DNA of 34,841 bases from Deltaproteobacteria bacterium (GTDB lineage: Bacteria; Desulfobacterota; Desulfuromonadia; Desulfuromonadales; BM103): NCBI GenBank assembly GCA_024636215.1, contig JAGXHL010000089.1, positions 1-34,841 on the forward strand, written 5' to 3'. Of the stretch, positions 1-8,725 are shown piece after piece; the stretch's first letter is position 1; each line of letters starts with the position of its first letter. The position numbers were made by a program, and so were the translations under genes. The notes beneath the pieces were generated by a model. The model had not been told where the DNA came from, did not search any database, and was given only the letters and a program-made list of their open reading frames with translations.

Positions 1-609
1 AGTCGAGACAGAGCAGCAGTGCAGCATCATATCGACGAACTTGCTGCAGTTGGTGTCCCAGCGCCAATGTGCGTGCCGACTCTCTTCGCCTTGGGCAACC
101 ACCTGCTAACCACCGCCGATGCAATCCAGGTCCATGGAGATGACACTTCTGGAGAGGTTGAGTATGTTTTGTTCTGGCATCAGGGAGAGGTCTTCGTTAC
201 CCTTGGTTCCGACCATACCGATCGTCGCCTTGAAAAACACTCCATACCAAAATCGAAGAACCTCTGTCTAAATGTCATGGCTCCAGAAGCTTGGCCATAT
301 GCGGAAGTAAAGGAACACTTCGATCAACTGATTCTGGACTGTTCGGTTACACGCAATGGTGTAGATGCTCCCTACCAGCACGACGTTACGGGCGCCTTGA
401 TCGGCCCTGATTACTGGATTAAAGAACTTGAGCAACGCGTTGGTCGTCAGGACAACGGCCTGGTGTTGTTTTCTGGTGCTATCGGAACGATCGCCGGCCT
501 GGTTGTCGGCGATGCATACAGCTTCCGCATGCTCGACCCTGTGCTTGGCCGCAGCATAGAGCATAGCTACAGTTGTGAGATTCTGACCGGCGCCATGGAG
601 GATTACTGA
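1..609 (+). CDS. DUF2848 family protein (5' end outside window)
   Basis: The frame is open from base 1, so the true start lies upstream. The visible 202 residues run through SRDRAAVQHHIDELAAVGVP, which reads as internal sequence of DUF2848 proteins (usually about 220-240 residues), so roughly 20-40 N-terminal residues are missing. Other conserved-looking stretches are QVHGDDTSGEVEYVLF and VTLGSDHTDRRLE. The GTG at 19-21 is an in-frame valine and is unlikely to be the start. The biochemical role of DUF2848 is not established to my knowledge. The gene ends 1 base before the nitrilase-family gene, whose RBS (GGAGG) lies inside this ORF, so the two are surely co-transcribed. By context it is probably an enzyme of the same catabolic route as the 5-oxoprolinase genes. 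The family call is from recalled sequence similarity. Confidence 0.8.
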   Translation, partial: SRDRAAVQHHIDELAAVGVPAPMCVPTLFALGNHLLTTADAIQVHGDDTSGEVEYVLFWHQGEVFVTLGSDHTDRRLEKHSIPKSKNLCLNVMAPEAWPYAEVKEHFDQLILDCSVTRNGVDAPYQHDVTGALIGPDYWIKELEQRVGRQDNGLVLFSGAIGTIAGLVVGDAYSFRMLDPVLGRSIEHSYSCEILTGAMEDY

Positions 610-610
610 T

Positions 611-1414
611 ATGACCCCTGCGCTGACTATTGCCTTGGCACAAACTGGTGTTTCTGCTCTCCCCGAGGAGAATCTGCAGACCGCTCGCCGCTACCTGCAG
701 CAAGCCGCTGCTCAGGGCACTGACTTGATCGCTTTTCCCGAAATGTTCATGGCCCGTCCGCAGGTGGGAGTGCCTTTGACATCTGTAGCCGAGTCCCTCG
801 ATGGCCCTTTCGTCAGTGCCTTGAGCGCCATTGCCGCACAGTATGGAGTTGCCGTGATCTGCGGCTTGTGGGAGACTGTCCAAGGTGAGGCAGATCGTGC
901 GGCCAACGTCGTCGTCGCCATCGGCCCAGACGGAGCACTGCTTGCCCGCTACAACAAGGTTCATCTGTTCGATGCGCTTAGCGTCCGGGAATCCGACCTG
1001 ATGCTGGGGGGCGACACGCCACCACCTCTGTTTTGCCTCAATGAGGTCCACGTCGGGATGGCTATCTGCTACGACCTGCGTTTTCCCGAGCTCTTCCGCG
1101 ATCTGGCACTGCGCGGAGCCGATGCCGTAATTATCCCCTCGGCATGGTACGCAGGACCAATGAAGGAGGAACACTGGCTGACATTACTGCAAGCTCGGGC
1201 CATAGAAAACACCATGTATGTCGGCGGCGCCAACCTTTGTGGCCACCCCTTCTCAGCACGTAGCGCTGTCTTTGATCCTTTCGGCGTAATGCTTGCTGGA
1301 TCAGGAGAGAACGAAGCCCTGGTTTCCACTCGAATCGAACGAGCGCGTATTGACGAGGTTCGCACCAAGCTGCCTTCTCTAACGCACACACGATGTGACT
1401 TGTTCAGGAACTGA
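611..1414 (+). CDS. Carbon-nitrogen hydrolase (nitrilase superfamily amidase)
   Basis: This 267-residue protein has the full catalytic set of the nitrilase superfamily: Glu44 in FPEMF, Lys116 in YNKVHLFD and Cys153 in AICYDLRFPEL. These enzymes hydrolyse a C-N bond of an amide or nitrile through a cysteine thioester intermediate and are cytosolic. The motif style (YNKVHLFD, CYDLRFPEL) is that of the omega-amidase/deaminated-glutathione-amidase branch rather than true nitrilases. Length fits the family. The RBS GGAGG lies in the end of the upstream DUF2848 gene, and the MBL-fold gene follows after 3 bases. Next to 5-oxoprolinase subunits, it may open or deamidate the product or precursor of a cyclic amide. 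The exact substrate cannot be read from sequence. Confidence 0.9.
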   Translation: MTPALTIALAQTGVSALPEENLQTARRYLQQAAAQGTDLIAFPEMFMARPQVGVPLTSVAESLDGPFVSALSAIAAQYGVAVICGLWETVQGEADRAANVVVAIGPDGALLARYNKVHLFDALSVRESDLMLGGDTPPPLFCLNEVHVGMAICYDLRFPELFRDLALRGADAVIIPSAWYAGPMKEEHWLTLLQARAIENTMYVGGANLCGHPFSARSAVFDPFGVMLAGSGENEALVSTRIERARIDEVRTKLPSLTHTRCDLFRN

Positions 1415-1417
1415 AGC

Positions 1418-2176
1418 ATGTCTGTAAACTGGAAAATATTTCTACCTGGCATTCCTGTGACCTCAACCCGCGGTGCCCTCGGTTGGTGCTCGGTGACTTT
1501 GGTGCGGTCTTCAGACCGAGTCATGCTTGTCGATACTGGTTCGTACGGTGACCGAGCCCTTTTACTTACGCGTTTGCAGGAAGAAGCCATTGCTCCAGAA
1601 GATGTTGACGATGTCTTCCTAACCCATTTCCACTTCGATCATGTTTTGAATTTCGATTTATTCAAGAACGCTGTGTTTCACATTTCGGCAACAGAAATCC
1701 GTTATGTCACTGACAACGAATACAAGTCTGCAAACGACCCTTACGTCCCGGCGGTGATCTACCCTTTGCTCGCTCCACAGGTCAGACCCTTTTCCGGAGA
1801 GGTCGAGATATGGCCCGGGCTGAGGACCTTGCCTTTACCGGGGCACACGCCCGGCATGACCGGATTGCTGCTCGAACAGGACAGGGTGTTGATCGCCGGT
1901 GACGGTATCAAAAACGCCAGGGAGTTTTTACACAAGCAAGCACCACCCGTATTCGCCGGTGGCAAAGAGGCCCTACGCAGCTATATCCGCGCAGCAGACG
2001 TGGCTCGAATCATTGTCCCAGGACATGACAATCCCTTTCGGCTACCGATAGTGGAAACCGTAAACTATCTGGACAGCTTTGAACTGTCTATAACCTTCAG
2101 CGGGGATCCCTGCACCGAACCGCATAGCTTCAGTCTCCCTACTGACCCATCCAACGGCTTCAAAACGAAGCACTAA
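1418..2176 (+). CDS. MBL-fold metallo-hydrolase
   Basis: This 252-residue protein has the metallo-beta-lactamase metal site: THFHFDH at 69-75 (His70, His72, Asp74, His75), His143 in LPGHTPG, Asp162 in AGDGIKN and His203 in VPGHDNPF. That is the complete set for two divalent metals, usually zinc. No signal peptide is seen, so it should be cytosolic. The family hydrolyses lactones, thioesters, beta-lactams and related bonds. The glyoxalase-II/lactonase-like HxHxDH plus GHTPG pattern suggests ester, lactone or thioester hydrolysis. It starts 3 bases after the nitrilase-family gene with a modest RBS (AGGAA) and lies 14 bases before pxpB, so it belongs to the same transcript. The specific substrate is unknown. 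Confidence 0.9.
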   Translation: MSVNWKIFLPGIPVTSTRGALGWCSVTLVRSSDRVMLVDTGSYGDRALLLTRLQEEAIAPEDVDDVFLTHFHFDHVLNFDLFKNAVFHISATEIRYVTDNEYKSANDPYVPAVIYPLLAPQVRPFSGEVEIWPGLRTLPLPGHTPGMTGLLLEQDRVLIAGDGIKNAREFLHKQAPPVFAGGKEALRSYIRAADVARIIVPGHDNPFRLPIVETVNYLDSFELSITFSGDPCTEPHSFSLPTDPSNGFKTKH

Positions 2177-2190
2177 CAAAACAGAGAAAC

Positions 2191-2937
2191 ATGCCAGTAC
2201 GCTTTTTAAATATGGGTGACAGTGCCCTTACTTTGGAACTCGGTGATCATATTGAACTCGGCCTCGCCGCGAGCGTTACAGCTCTCGACCATCGACTTAG
2301 CCGTGAGCTGGCTGCTGGTCGGCTGACCGGCTTAATTGAAGCCGTGCCGACCTACCGCTCACTAACTATAATCTTTGATCCACTTGTCCTGTCCCGGGAG
2401 ACACTCAAAAGAGATCTTCTGTCCCTCCTGGCCGAAACCGAAAAAACTACCGATCAGATCGCTTGCTGCTGGCAGCTACCGGTCTGCTATGAAGAGGAGT
2501 ATGGTCCTGACCTGGCTACGGTTGCTGCCGCGAAGGGCTTGACCACGGCACAGGTTGTCCACCTGCATTCCAGCAGGACCTACACCGTATACATGATTGG
2601 TTTCCTCCCAGGTTTCCCTTATATGGGGGATCTCGACCCCGCCCTGCACATGCCGCGCCGGAGCGTACCACGAGTCAGAGTTGCGGTCGGTTCGGTAGCC
2701 ATAGTCGGGGGGCAAACTGCAATCTACCCCTGGGTAAGCCCAGGAGGATGGCAGATTTTGGGTGGCTGTCCACTGCCACTGTTCAACGCCAAGAGCTCCG
2801 AACCTGCACTCCTCGCCCAAGGTGACCGAGTTCAATTCGCACCTGTGTCTGCAGCACGTTTCCGCGCCGTTGAGGCTGCTGCACAGGACGGTTCACTCGA
2901 CATGACCCAGTTCCTAGTCAGTGAGGTTCCCAAATGA
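2191..2937 (+). CDS. pxpB: 5-oxoprolinase subunit PxpB (KipI-like)
   Basis: This 248-residue protein is of the KipI / allophanate-hydrolase-subunit-1 family. It opens with RFLNMGDSALTLELGDHIE and carries the family core IGFLPGFPYMGDLDP followed by RRSVPRVRVAVGSVAIVGGQT. PxpB acts with PxpC and PxpA in ATP-dependent ring opening of 5-oxo-L-proline (pyroglutamate) to glutamate in the cytosol. Family members have also been described as KipI, an inhibitor of a sporulation kinase in Bacillus, but the gene context here favours the metabolic role. It overlaps pxpC by 4 bases (ATGA), typical of translational coupling. The RBS is weak (GAGAAA). Length is normal for the family. Confidence 0.93.
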   Translation: MPVRFLNMGDSALTLELGDHIELGLAASVTALDHRLSRELAAGRLTGLIEAVPTYRSLTIIFDPLVLSRETLKRDLLSLLAETEKTTDQIACCWQLPVCYEEEYGPDLATVAAAKGLTTAQVVHLHSSRTYTVYMIGFLPGFPYMGDLDPALHMPRRSVPRVRVAVGSVAIVGGQTAIYPWVSPGGWQILGGCPLPLFNAKSSEPALLAQGDRVQFAPVSAARFRAVEAAAQDGSLDMTQFLVSEVPK

Positions 2938-3953
2938 CACCCCGTCTTGTCGTGAAGAGCCCTGGCTTTCTTGCGAGTGTCCAGGATTTGGGACGGTTCG
3001 GCTACCGCCGCTTTGGTGTTCCCATGTCCGGGGTACTCCAGCCAGACTTTGCTAAGATTGCAAATGTCATGGCGGGAAACCCTGAAGACGCTGCTGTCTT
3101 GGAATTTTTACTGAGAGGCCCGATTCTTCACCTGGCTGAAGGTTCATTGCGACTTGCGATTGCAGGAGATTGCCTGATTAATATGATTCGCGACGGCAAA
3201 CGAAGGATGTTTTATGCCTGGCGCAGTATCAACCTACAGTCAGGCGACACATTGGAAATTGGCCAAGTTCAATCCGGTAAAGTCGGCTACATCGCTATTG
3301 CTGGCGGATTTGCATTGGCCCCGGTTATGGGCAGTTATGCAACTTACCTGAGGGGTGGTTTCGGGGGGCTGGACGGAGAACCGTTGCAGGAGGGAATGTG
3401 TCTGCCTGTGAAGTCAGCGGCCGCGCCCCAGGATCAGAATTTGCACCTACCTTCGCCACCCCCAACGGCAATGCCTAACAACCATCAGGGATCGACTACG
3501 AGGGTTCCAGCGACGATCCGCGTCATTCTTGGTCCCCAGGATGACTATTTCACTGAAAATGCGCTAAAGAACTTTTTTTCCGGGATATACACCGTTAGCC
3601 GGGAATCAGACCGCATGGGCAGCCGTCTGGAAGGTCCTCTGTTGGAACACCATCCGGACATGAAACCAGAAATTGTCTCCGATGGTATGGTCCCTGGTGC
3701 GATTCAGGTTCCAGGGAATGGAGCCCCTATTGTTATGCTCGCTGACGGGCCAACCGTTGGTGGCTATCCCAAAATAGCTACAATAATCAGCGTTGACGTG
3801 CCCAAGTTTGCCGTTATGACTCCCGGCAGCCAGCTTTGCTTCGAAGCGGTGAGCGTTGGAGAAGCCGAAACAGAGTTGCAGGTCGACAGGGAGCGTCTAA
3901 AGGCCCTGCTCGCAAGCATAAGATTGCTACCAAGGTTTTCAGAACCGTTCTGA
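2934..3953 (+). CDS. pxpC: 5-oxoprolinase subunit PxpC (biotin-dependent carboxyltransferase-like)
   Basis: This 339-residue protein is of the KipA / allophanate-hydrolase-subunit-2 family. The hallmark N-terminus VKSPGFLASVQDLGRFGYRRFGVPMSG is present, followed by ANVMAGNPEDAAVLE, GYIAIAGGF, and the C-terminal SDRMGSRLEGP and VPGNGAPIVMLADGPTVGGYPKIA blocks. It forms the 5-oxoprolinase complex with PxpB and PxpA. Annotation pipelines often call it a biotin-dependent carboxyltransferase by domain homology, but there is no biotin carrier here. The start overlaps the pxpB stop by 4 bases. A middle stretch rich in Pro, Ser and Asn (around 160-190) looks like a linker. A 69-base gap separates it from pxpA. 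Confidence 0.93.
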   Translation: MTPRLVVKSPGFLASVQDLGRFGYRRFGVPMSGVLQPDFAKIANVMAGNPEDAAVLEFLLRGPILHLAEGSLRLAIAGDCLINMIRDGKRRMFYAWRSINLQSGDTLEIGQVQSGKVGYIAIAGGFALAPVMGSYATYLRGGFGGLDGEPLQEGMCLPVKSAAAPQDQNLHLPSPPPTAMPNNHQGSTTRVPATIRVILGPQDDYFTENALKNFFSGIYTVSRESDRMGSRLEGPLLEHHPDMKPEIVSDGMVPGAIQVPGNGAPIVMLADGPTVGGYPKIATIISVDVPKFAVMTPGSQLCFEAVSVGEAETELQVDRERLKALLASIRLLPRFSEPF

Positions 3954-4022
3954 ATCTTGCGTCTCGCTTTGCAGGGAAGTTGACCTATTTGAGTCAAAGA
4001 CAACGGCAGAGGATTCAATCAG

Positions 4023-4799
4023 ATGATCATCAACCTGAATGCAGATATGGGAGAAGGCTTTGGCTCCTACCGGGCTGGCAATGACCACCTGTTGCTCAAA
4101 GTCATCGCATCCGCCAACATCGCTTGTGGTTTCCATGCCGGTGACCCTTGGGTCATGACTGAAACTTTGCAGATGGCCCGTGAGCAGGAAGTCAGCATAG
4201 GAGCACACCCATCTTTTCCTGACCTGCAAGGCTTCGGCCGGCGGGTCATGCACATCTTGCCACACGAACTCAAAGCATTGGTTCTCTACCAGATAGGGGC
4301 CCTGGATGGAATGGCGAGGGCCTCAGGACTTAAGGTCAGCCATGTAAAGCCGCACGGTGCACTGAACAATATGGCCTGCGAAGACAGAAATTTAGCGGCA
4401 ATAATCACCGAAGCGGTCCGAAGTTATGACCGTACAATGATTATTTTGGCTCCGGCTCTTTCAGAACTGGCTAAGGCCGGTATAGCCGCAGAGCAGCCGG
4501 TGGCGCTAGAAGTTTTTGCTGACCGGGCTTACTCTGACACCGGGAACCTCTTACCTCGCAGCCATGCTGGCGCAGTTTTTGAAAATCCGAAGGAATGTGT
4601 TGCCAATGTTACACGCATGGTCGAGCAGGGAGGGGTTGTAAGCATCAACGGCACCCTCCTGCCAACACAATTCCATAGCATCTGCGTGCATGGCGACAAT
4701 GTCCTTGCTGCTGATAGCGCTGCCCAAGTCAGAAAACGTCTGGAAGAACTCGGTTATACGATTGCATCGCTCCCAGAAATGCGAGCACAACTCTTGTGA
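4023..4799 (+). CDS. pxpA: 5-oxoprolinase subunit PxpA (LamB/YcsF family)
   Basis: This 258-residue LamB/YcsF-family protein has the expected blocks: NLNADMGEGFG (4-14), ANIACGFHAGDP (31-42), SIGAHPSFPDLQGFGRR (58-74), HVKPHGALNN (107-116) and, near the end, ICVHGDN. The conserved Asp, His and Glu residues of the polar pocket are all there. PxpA is the third subunit of the ATP-dependent 5-oxoprolinase that converts pyroglutamate to glutamate. In many bacteria pxpA comes first or between the other two; here it is last, after a 69-base gap with its own RBS (GAGG about 10 bases before the ATG). No terminator is visible after it. Confidence 0.94.
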   Translation: MIINLNADMGEGFGSYRAGNDHLLLKVIASANIACGFHAGDPWVMTETLQMAREQEVSIGAHPSFPDLQGFGRRVMHILPHELKALVLYQIGALDGMARASGLKVSHVKPHGALNNMACEDRNLAAIITEAVRSYDRTMIILAPALSELAKAGIAAEQPVALEVFADRAYSDTGNLLPRSHAGAVFENPKECVANVTRMVEQGGVVSINGTLLPTQFHSICVHGDNVLAADSAAQVRKRLEELGYTIASLPEMRAQLL

Positions 4800-5485
4800 C
4801 AGAGGCTGGGTATTACTTCCAATCGCCCTTGATACCGTGCATCAAACCATCACTTGCCTGACGTGTACCACGCTGCCTTGCCCGTCCCGTGCATCAAGGT
4901 TTTAATCATTTCCCGTCCAGCAACCGGCCCAGGCCACCCAGCACCGAACCTTCCCTTTGGCCGTACCGCCGGCCTTCGGCGCATGGGCGATAATCCGGTC
5001 GGCCAGGCGGCTGAACGGCAGGCTCTGCAGCCAGACCTTGCCGTAGCCGCTCAAGGTGGCCAAAAACATCCTTTCGCCGCCAAACAGCATATTCTTCAGA
5101 TTGCCGGCCTGGGCGATGTCGTATTGCACGCTCGGCTCAAACGCCACCAGGCAGCCGGTATCCACCAGCAGAGTCTCGCCCTGCAGCTGACGCTCGACGA
5201 AGGTGCCGCTGGCGTGAGAGCTGGCCGTCATTACAGCGGGAGATCGCCGCGACGCAACAAAGACGAAACGAAGAAGGAATCCTTTATCTGCTTTTCATTC
5301 TGGAGTAGATTGAGATTATCTTATTGTTGAGTTCCAAGGGGAGAGTTGATCGCCAAGCTGTCTGGTCAATTCAAAATCAGAATTTATGTGTGTCGTAATC
5401 TGTTACGCATGTGTCCTATTATTTTACATGCCTACCAGCTGCATCTCGTTGGTAAATACCTTTAGCACATCAAGTGAGGGGATTT
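4800..5485. other. Non-coding gap between pxpA and recC with gene debris
   Basis: This 0.7-kb stretch has no intact gene. It holds the AIM24-family remnant on the minus strand, a short direct repeat (CCGTGCATCAA near 4836 and again near 4887) and about 240 bases upstream of recC that must contain the recBCD promoter. I could not pick a convincing -35/-10 pair there. The open plus-strand frame across 4854-5330 is the antisense shadow of the remnant. Confidence 0.6.
4902..5231 (-). pseudogene. AIM24/TIGR00266-family protein remnant
   Basis: The minus-strand frame reads [29 protein letters not shown], then a degenerate [18 protein letters not shown] and [15 protein letters not shown]. This is the C-terminal part of AIM24-family proteins (normally about 220-260 residues), so more than half of the gene is missing from the 5' end. 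Near the 3' end the frame slips in an A/G run (AAAGGGAAGG). In the next frame the sequence continues [15 protein letters not shown] and stops at 4906-4908, the expected family C-terminus. One G has therefore probably been lost. The function of intact members is poorly known. The ATG at the start of the open frame looks fortuitous. The two lesions together make a dead gene likely. Confidence 0.75.
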
Positions 5486-8400
5486 ATGCCTGGCCTGGTC
5501 ATTCATCAAAGCAATCATGTCGAGAATCTTGCGCAGGCACTCGCTTATGAATTATCTACTTTTAGTCGTGACCCTCTGACCCCGGTTACGATCGTCGTGC
5601 AAAGCCGCGGCATGGAACGGTGGCTCTGCATTGAGCTTGCCCAACGCATGGGTTTGGTCGCCAATGCCCGTTTCCCGTTCCCCAATACTATCCTCAGCGA
5701 AATCTTCACGGCAGTTCTCAACGAGGCACCTCAGAGCAACCTGTTTGATGCCGACTCGCTAACCTTCAGGGTCATGAAGACATTACAGAGTTGCCTTGAT
5801 GAAGAAGGCTTTGCACCTCTGCAAGAATATGTCTGCAAGAGCGAGGACGATCTGCACCGCTTCCAGCTCTGCCAAAAGATTGCCGGCATGTACGATCAAC
5901 TGACCACCTTTCGACCTGAGTTGATCAGATCGTGGGAACAAGGCGAATTTAACTCGTGGCACGGATCTCTTTGGAACCAGATGTTTGATGATGCTGAGCG
6001 CCAGCTACATCGTCCGGCCCTCTTCCACCGCTTCATCGAAAAAATACAATCATGGCAAGGGCCATTAATCGGCATTCCCGACAAGTTGTTTATCTTTGGT
6101 CTTTCCACCCTTCCCAAATTGCATCTTGGAGTCCTTGCCGCAGTCTCTAAATATATCGATGTCCATATGTTCCTGATGAACCCTTGCCAGGAATTCTGGC
6201 ATGATATTGCTTCCGACAAACTCCAGATCAAACTGGCCAGAAAAACCGAACCGGCTTTAAATGATGACGATAAAGACCTGCACTTTGACCGCGGTCATCC
6301 ACTCCTGTCGTCACTTGGAACCTTAAGCCAGGAGTTTCTGAATTTACTTGCAGGGTACAGCCCTGGCTCTAACGACATCTTTCAGAATCCCGGCCAGCAG
6401 ACACTTCTCGCCAGGCTTCAGGCCCAAATTTTGGCGATGTATGACCCGACTTTTGGCGAAAAGCAACTCATTACAGCCTCCGACACGTCAATCCAAATTC
6501 ATTCCTGCCACTCACCAATGCGCGAGGTGGAAGTCTTGCGCGATGCCCTGCTGCATCAATTGACGAAAGACCCGACTCTTGAACCACGTGACATCCTGGT
6601 CATGGCGCCAGACATCGAAACCTATGCGCCTTACATCTCGGCCGTGTTTGACGGCGAGACCCTCGAAAAACAGAAAATCCCTTTTTCTATAGCGGACCGG
6701 TCTCGACACAAAGAAAGCCCTGTCGCTGAGGCTTTCCTGAAACTTCTGGCGATTAAAGGGGCCCGTTTGACTGCCAGCCAGATCCTTGAGTTGCTTGAGG
6801 AACCGACGATTCGAAACCGATTCGGCCTTTCACCTGAGGATCTTGATCTGGTGAGGCAATGGGTCAGCGAAACCCATACCTGCTGGGGGGTTGATGGAAC
6901 CTTCAAGGAACGTTTTGAACTACCAACATTGCATAACAATACCTGGAAGGCAGGCTTTGACCGGTTGTTTCTCGGTTTTGCTCTACCCGCTGAAGAGAAA
7001 GCCTTATTCGAGGGCATTCTCCCCTATGACGGCGTTGAAGGGAGCTCCGCTGAGGTGCTCGGCAAGTTTTATGGATTCTGTGAACATCTATTCAAAAGCA
7101 ACGCATCTTTCGATCGGAGTCGCACTCTTGCGGATTGGGGAGATTTTCTGTCGAATCTGGTAGAGGAATTTTTTCAAACAGATGCCAACAACGAACTCAT
7201 CACATTGATCCGGCAGATCCAGACGCTTGAGCAGATTGAAATCGTCAGCGGCTACAAAGAAGACATCGATTTCGAGGTTTTGCGCTGCATCCTTGCAAGA
7301 GAACTGTCGTTTGCTTCAAGTTCCGGCTTCCTGCGTGGTGGAGTCACATTCTGTTCCCTTTTGCCCATGCGAAGCATCCCGTTCAAAGTCATTGCCCTGC
7401 TGGGAATGAATGACGCTGCCTTTCCGCGAAAATCGCCATCTATCAGTTTTGACCTGATGGCTCAAGAACCACAGAAAGGAGACCCTTCTCGCCGCAAGGA
7501 AGACCGCTACCTGTTTCTGGAAGCCATACTCTCAGCCCGTAATGCTCTCGTCATCAGCTATATCGGCCAGAGCATCAAAGATAACAGCGAAGCACCGCCT
7601 TCCGTCGTGGTCTGTGAACTTCTCGATGTCCTTGACCAGGGGTTCCAAACCACTGAGCAAGCAGACCTCCGTGAGCATCTTGTTACCAGACATCGCCTGC
7701 AAGGATTTAACCCTTTATATTTTTCTGCCGGGCAACGATTGTTCAGCTACAACCACGACAATTACCTGGGCGCACTCGCTGTAACCTCCGAAAAATCAGA
7801 GTCGCCTGACTTTATGAATGGAGTCCTTGCGACTGAAGATGCTGATTTGCAAACAGTGTCTCTTGCCAAACTGGTCAAATTCTTTCAAAATCCAACTCAG
7901 TTTTTTCTGCGGAACCGTCTTGGTATTTATATTGATAACAAGTCCGCCACGCTTCAAGACCAGGAACCCTTCAGCCTCGACGGACTTTCCAATTATCAGA
8001 TTTCGCAAGAGATGGTTGAACAAATTCTGGCCAATGATGTTTCTCCCGACTTGCTTGATATTTATGTAGCGAAAAGTGTTTTACCCCAGGGAAGTTTAGC
8101 CGCCCCGACATTTGAAAAATGTGCTGCATCAGCACGCGACTTCGCTTGCAAAGTTGTTTCTGTTACCCAGGGCAAGCACCCCGAAATTATCCCCTGCGAC
8201 GAGACTTTCGATGGCATTCGACTCATTGGAGAGCTGACGGGGGTCTATCCACAAGGCCTTTTACGCTATCGCTGCGCAAAGATTAAAGCAAAAGACCGAC
8301 TTAGCGCCTGGATTGACCACCTCGCCTATTGCTCTATTGCCCAACAAGGTGGCGGTGCAATCCCTCCCCGGAGCTGTTTGCTCGGCAACATTGGAGGAGA

Positions 8401-8722
8401 CGTGTCTTATGACTTTATTCCGGATAGCCGCGAACTTCTGAACGATCTGCTCAAAATTTATCAGGAAGGGCTGTTAAGGCCACTGCCTTTCTTTCCAAAA
8501 GCTTCTTTCAGTTATTGCGAAGAATTTATAAAGGGTAAACCTCAGGGGAAATGTCTCGACAAAGCCCGCGTTGAATGGCTTGGTAGCGACTATCATCAAG
8601 GAGAATGCCTCGACCGGGACTTTGACTATTGCTTCGGGCGTTTAGATCCCCTCGATGATGAATTCGTAAGCCTTACGCTAAGAATCGTAGAACCGATCCT
8701 AAAAAACGAATCGAAGGTTTGA
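5486..8722 (+). CDS. recC: RecBCD subunit RecC (exodeoxyribonuclease V gamma)
   Basis: This 1078-residue protein matches the RecC layout. The N-terminus GLVIHQSNHVENLAQALA leads into PVTIVVQSRGMERWLCIELAQRMG, the helicase-like inactive domain typical of RecC. Later blocks include KLFIFGLSTLPKLHL, IHSCHSPMREVEVLRDALL, DILVMAPDIETYAPYI, VTFCSLLPMRSIPFKVIALLGMND and FPRKSPSISFDLM. RecC scans for Chi and splits the duplex ahead of RecB and RecD in double-strand-break repair. E. coli RecC is 1122 residues. I chose the ATG at 5486 because GAGGGG lies 4 bases upstream; the GTG at 5474 in the same frame has no such site. recB follows after 3 bases. Confidence 0.95.
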   Translation: MPGLVIHQSNHVENLAQALAYELSTFSRDPLTPVTIVVQSRGMERWLCIELAQRMGLVANARFPFPNTILSEIFTAVLNEAPQSNLFDADSLTFRVMKTLQSCLDEEGFAPLQEYVCKSEDDLHRFQLCQKIAGMYDQLTTFRPELIRSWEQGEFNSWHGSLWNQMFDDAERQLHRPALFHRFIEKIQSWQGPLIGIPDKLFIFGLSTLPKLHLGVLAAVSKYIDVHMFLMNPCQEFWHDIASDKLQIKLARKTEPALNDDDKDLHFDRGHPLLSSLGTLSQEFLNLLAGYSPGSNDIFQNPGQQTLLARLQAQILAMYDPTFGEKQLITASDTSIQIHSCHSPMREVEVLRDALLHQLTKDPTLEPRDILVMAPDIETYAPYISAVFDGETLEKQKIPFSIADRSRHKESPVAEAFLKLLAIKGARLTASQILELLEEPTIRNRFGLSPEDLDLVRQWVSETHTCWGVDGTFKERFELPTLHNNTWKAGFDRLFLGFALPAEEKALFEGILPYDGVEGSSAEVLGKFYGFCEHLFKSNASFDRSRTLADWGDFLSNLVEEFFQTDANNELITLIRQIQTLEQIEIVSGYKEDIDFEVLRCILARELSFASSSGFLRGGVTFCSLLPMRSIPFKVIALLGMNDAAFPRKSPSISFDLMAQEPQKGDPSRRKEDRYLFLEAILSARNALVISYIGQSIKDNSEAPPSVVVCELLDVLDQGFQTTEQADLREHLVTRHRLQGFNPLYFSAGQRLFSYNHDNYLGALAVTSEKSESPDFMNGVLATEDADLQTVSLAKLVKFFQNPTQFFLRNRLGIYIDNKSATLQDQEPFSLDGLSNYQISQEMVEQILANDVSPDLLDIYVAKSVLPQGSLAAPTFEKCAASARDFACKVVSVTQGKHPEIIPCDETFDGIRLIGELTGVYPQGLLRYRCAKIKAKDRLSAWIDHLAYCSIAQQGGGAIPPRSCLLGNIGGDVSYDFIPDSRELLNDLLKIYQEGLLRPLPFFPKASFSYCEEFIKGKPQGKCLDKARVEWLGSDYHQGECLDRDFDYCFGRLDPLDDEFVSLTLRIVEPILKNESKV

Positions 8723-8725
8723 ATT

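Noticed and set aside
4854..5330. 158-codon plus-strand frame
   Set aside because: It is antisense to the AIM24-family remnant, has no RBS and no recognisable domain.
5400..5407. SOS operator upstream of recC (CTGTTACG)
   Set aside because: Only one arm of the umuDC dyad is present with no matching second arm; likely chance.
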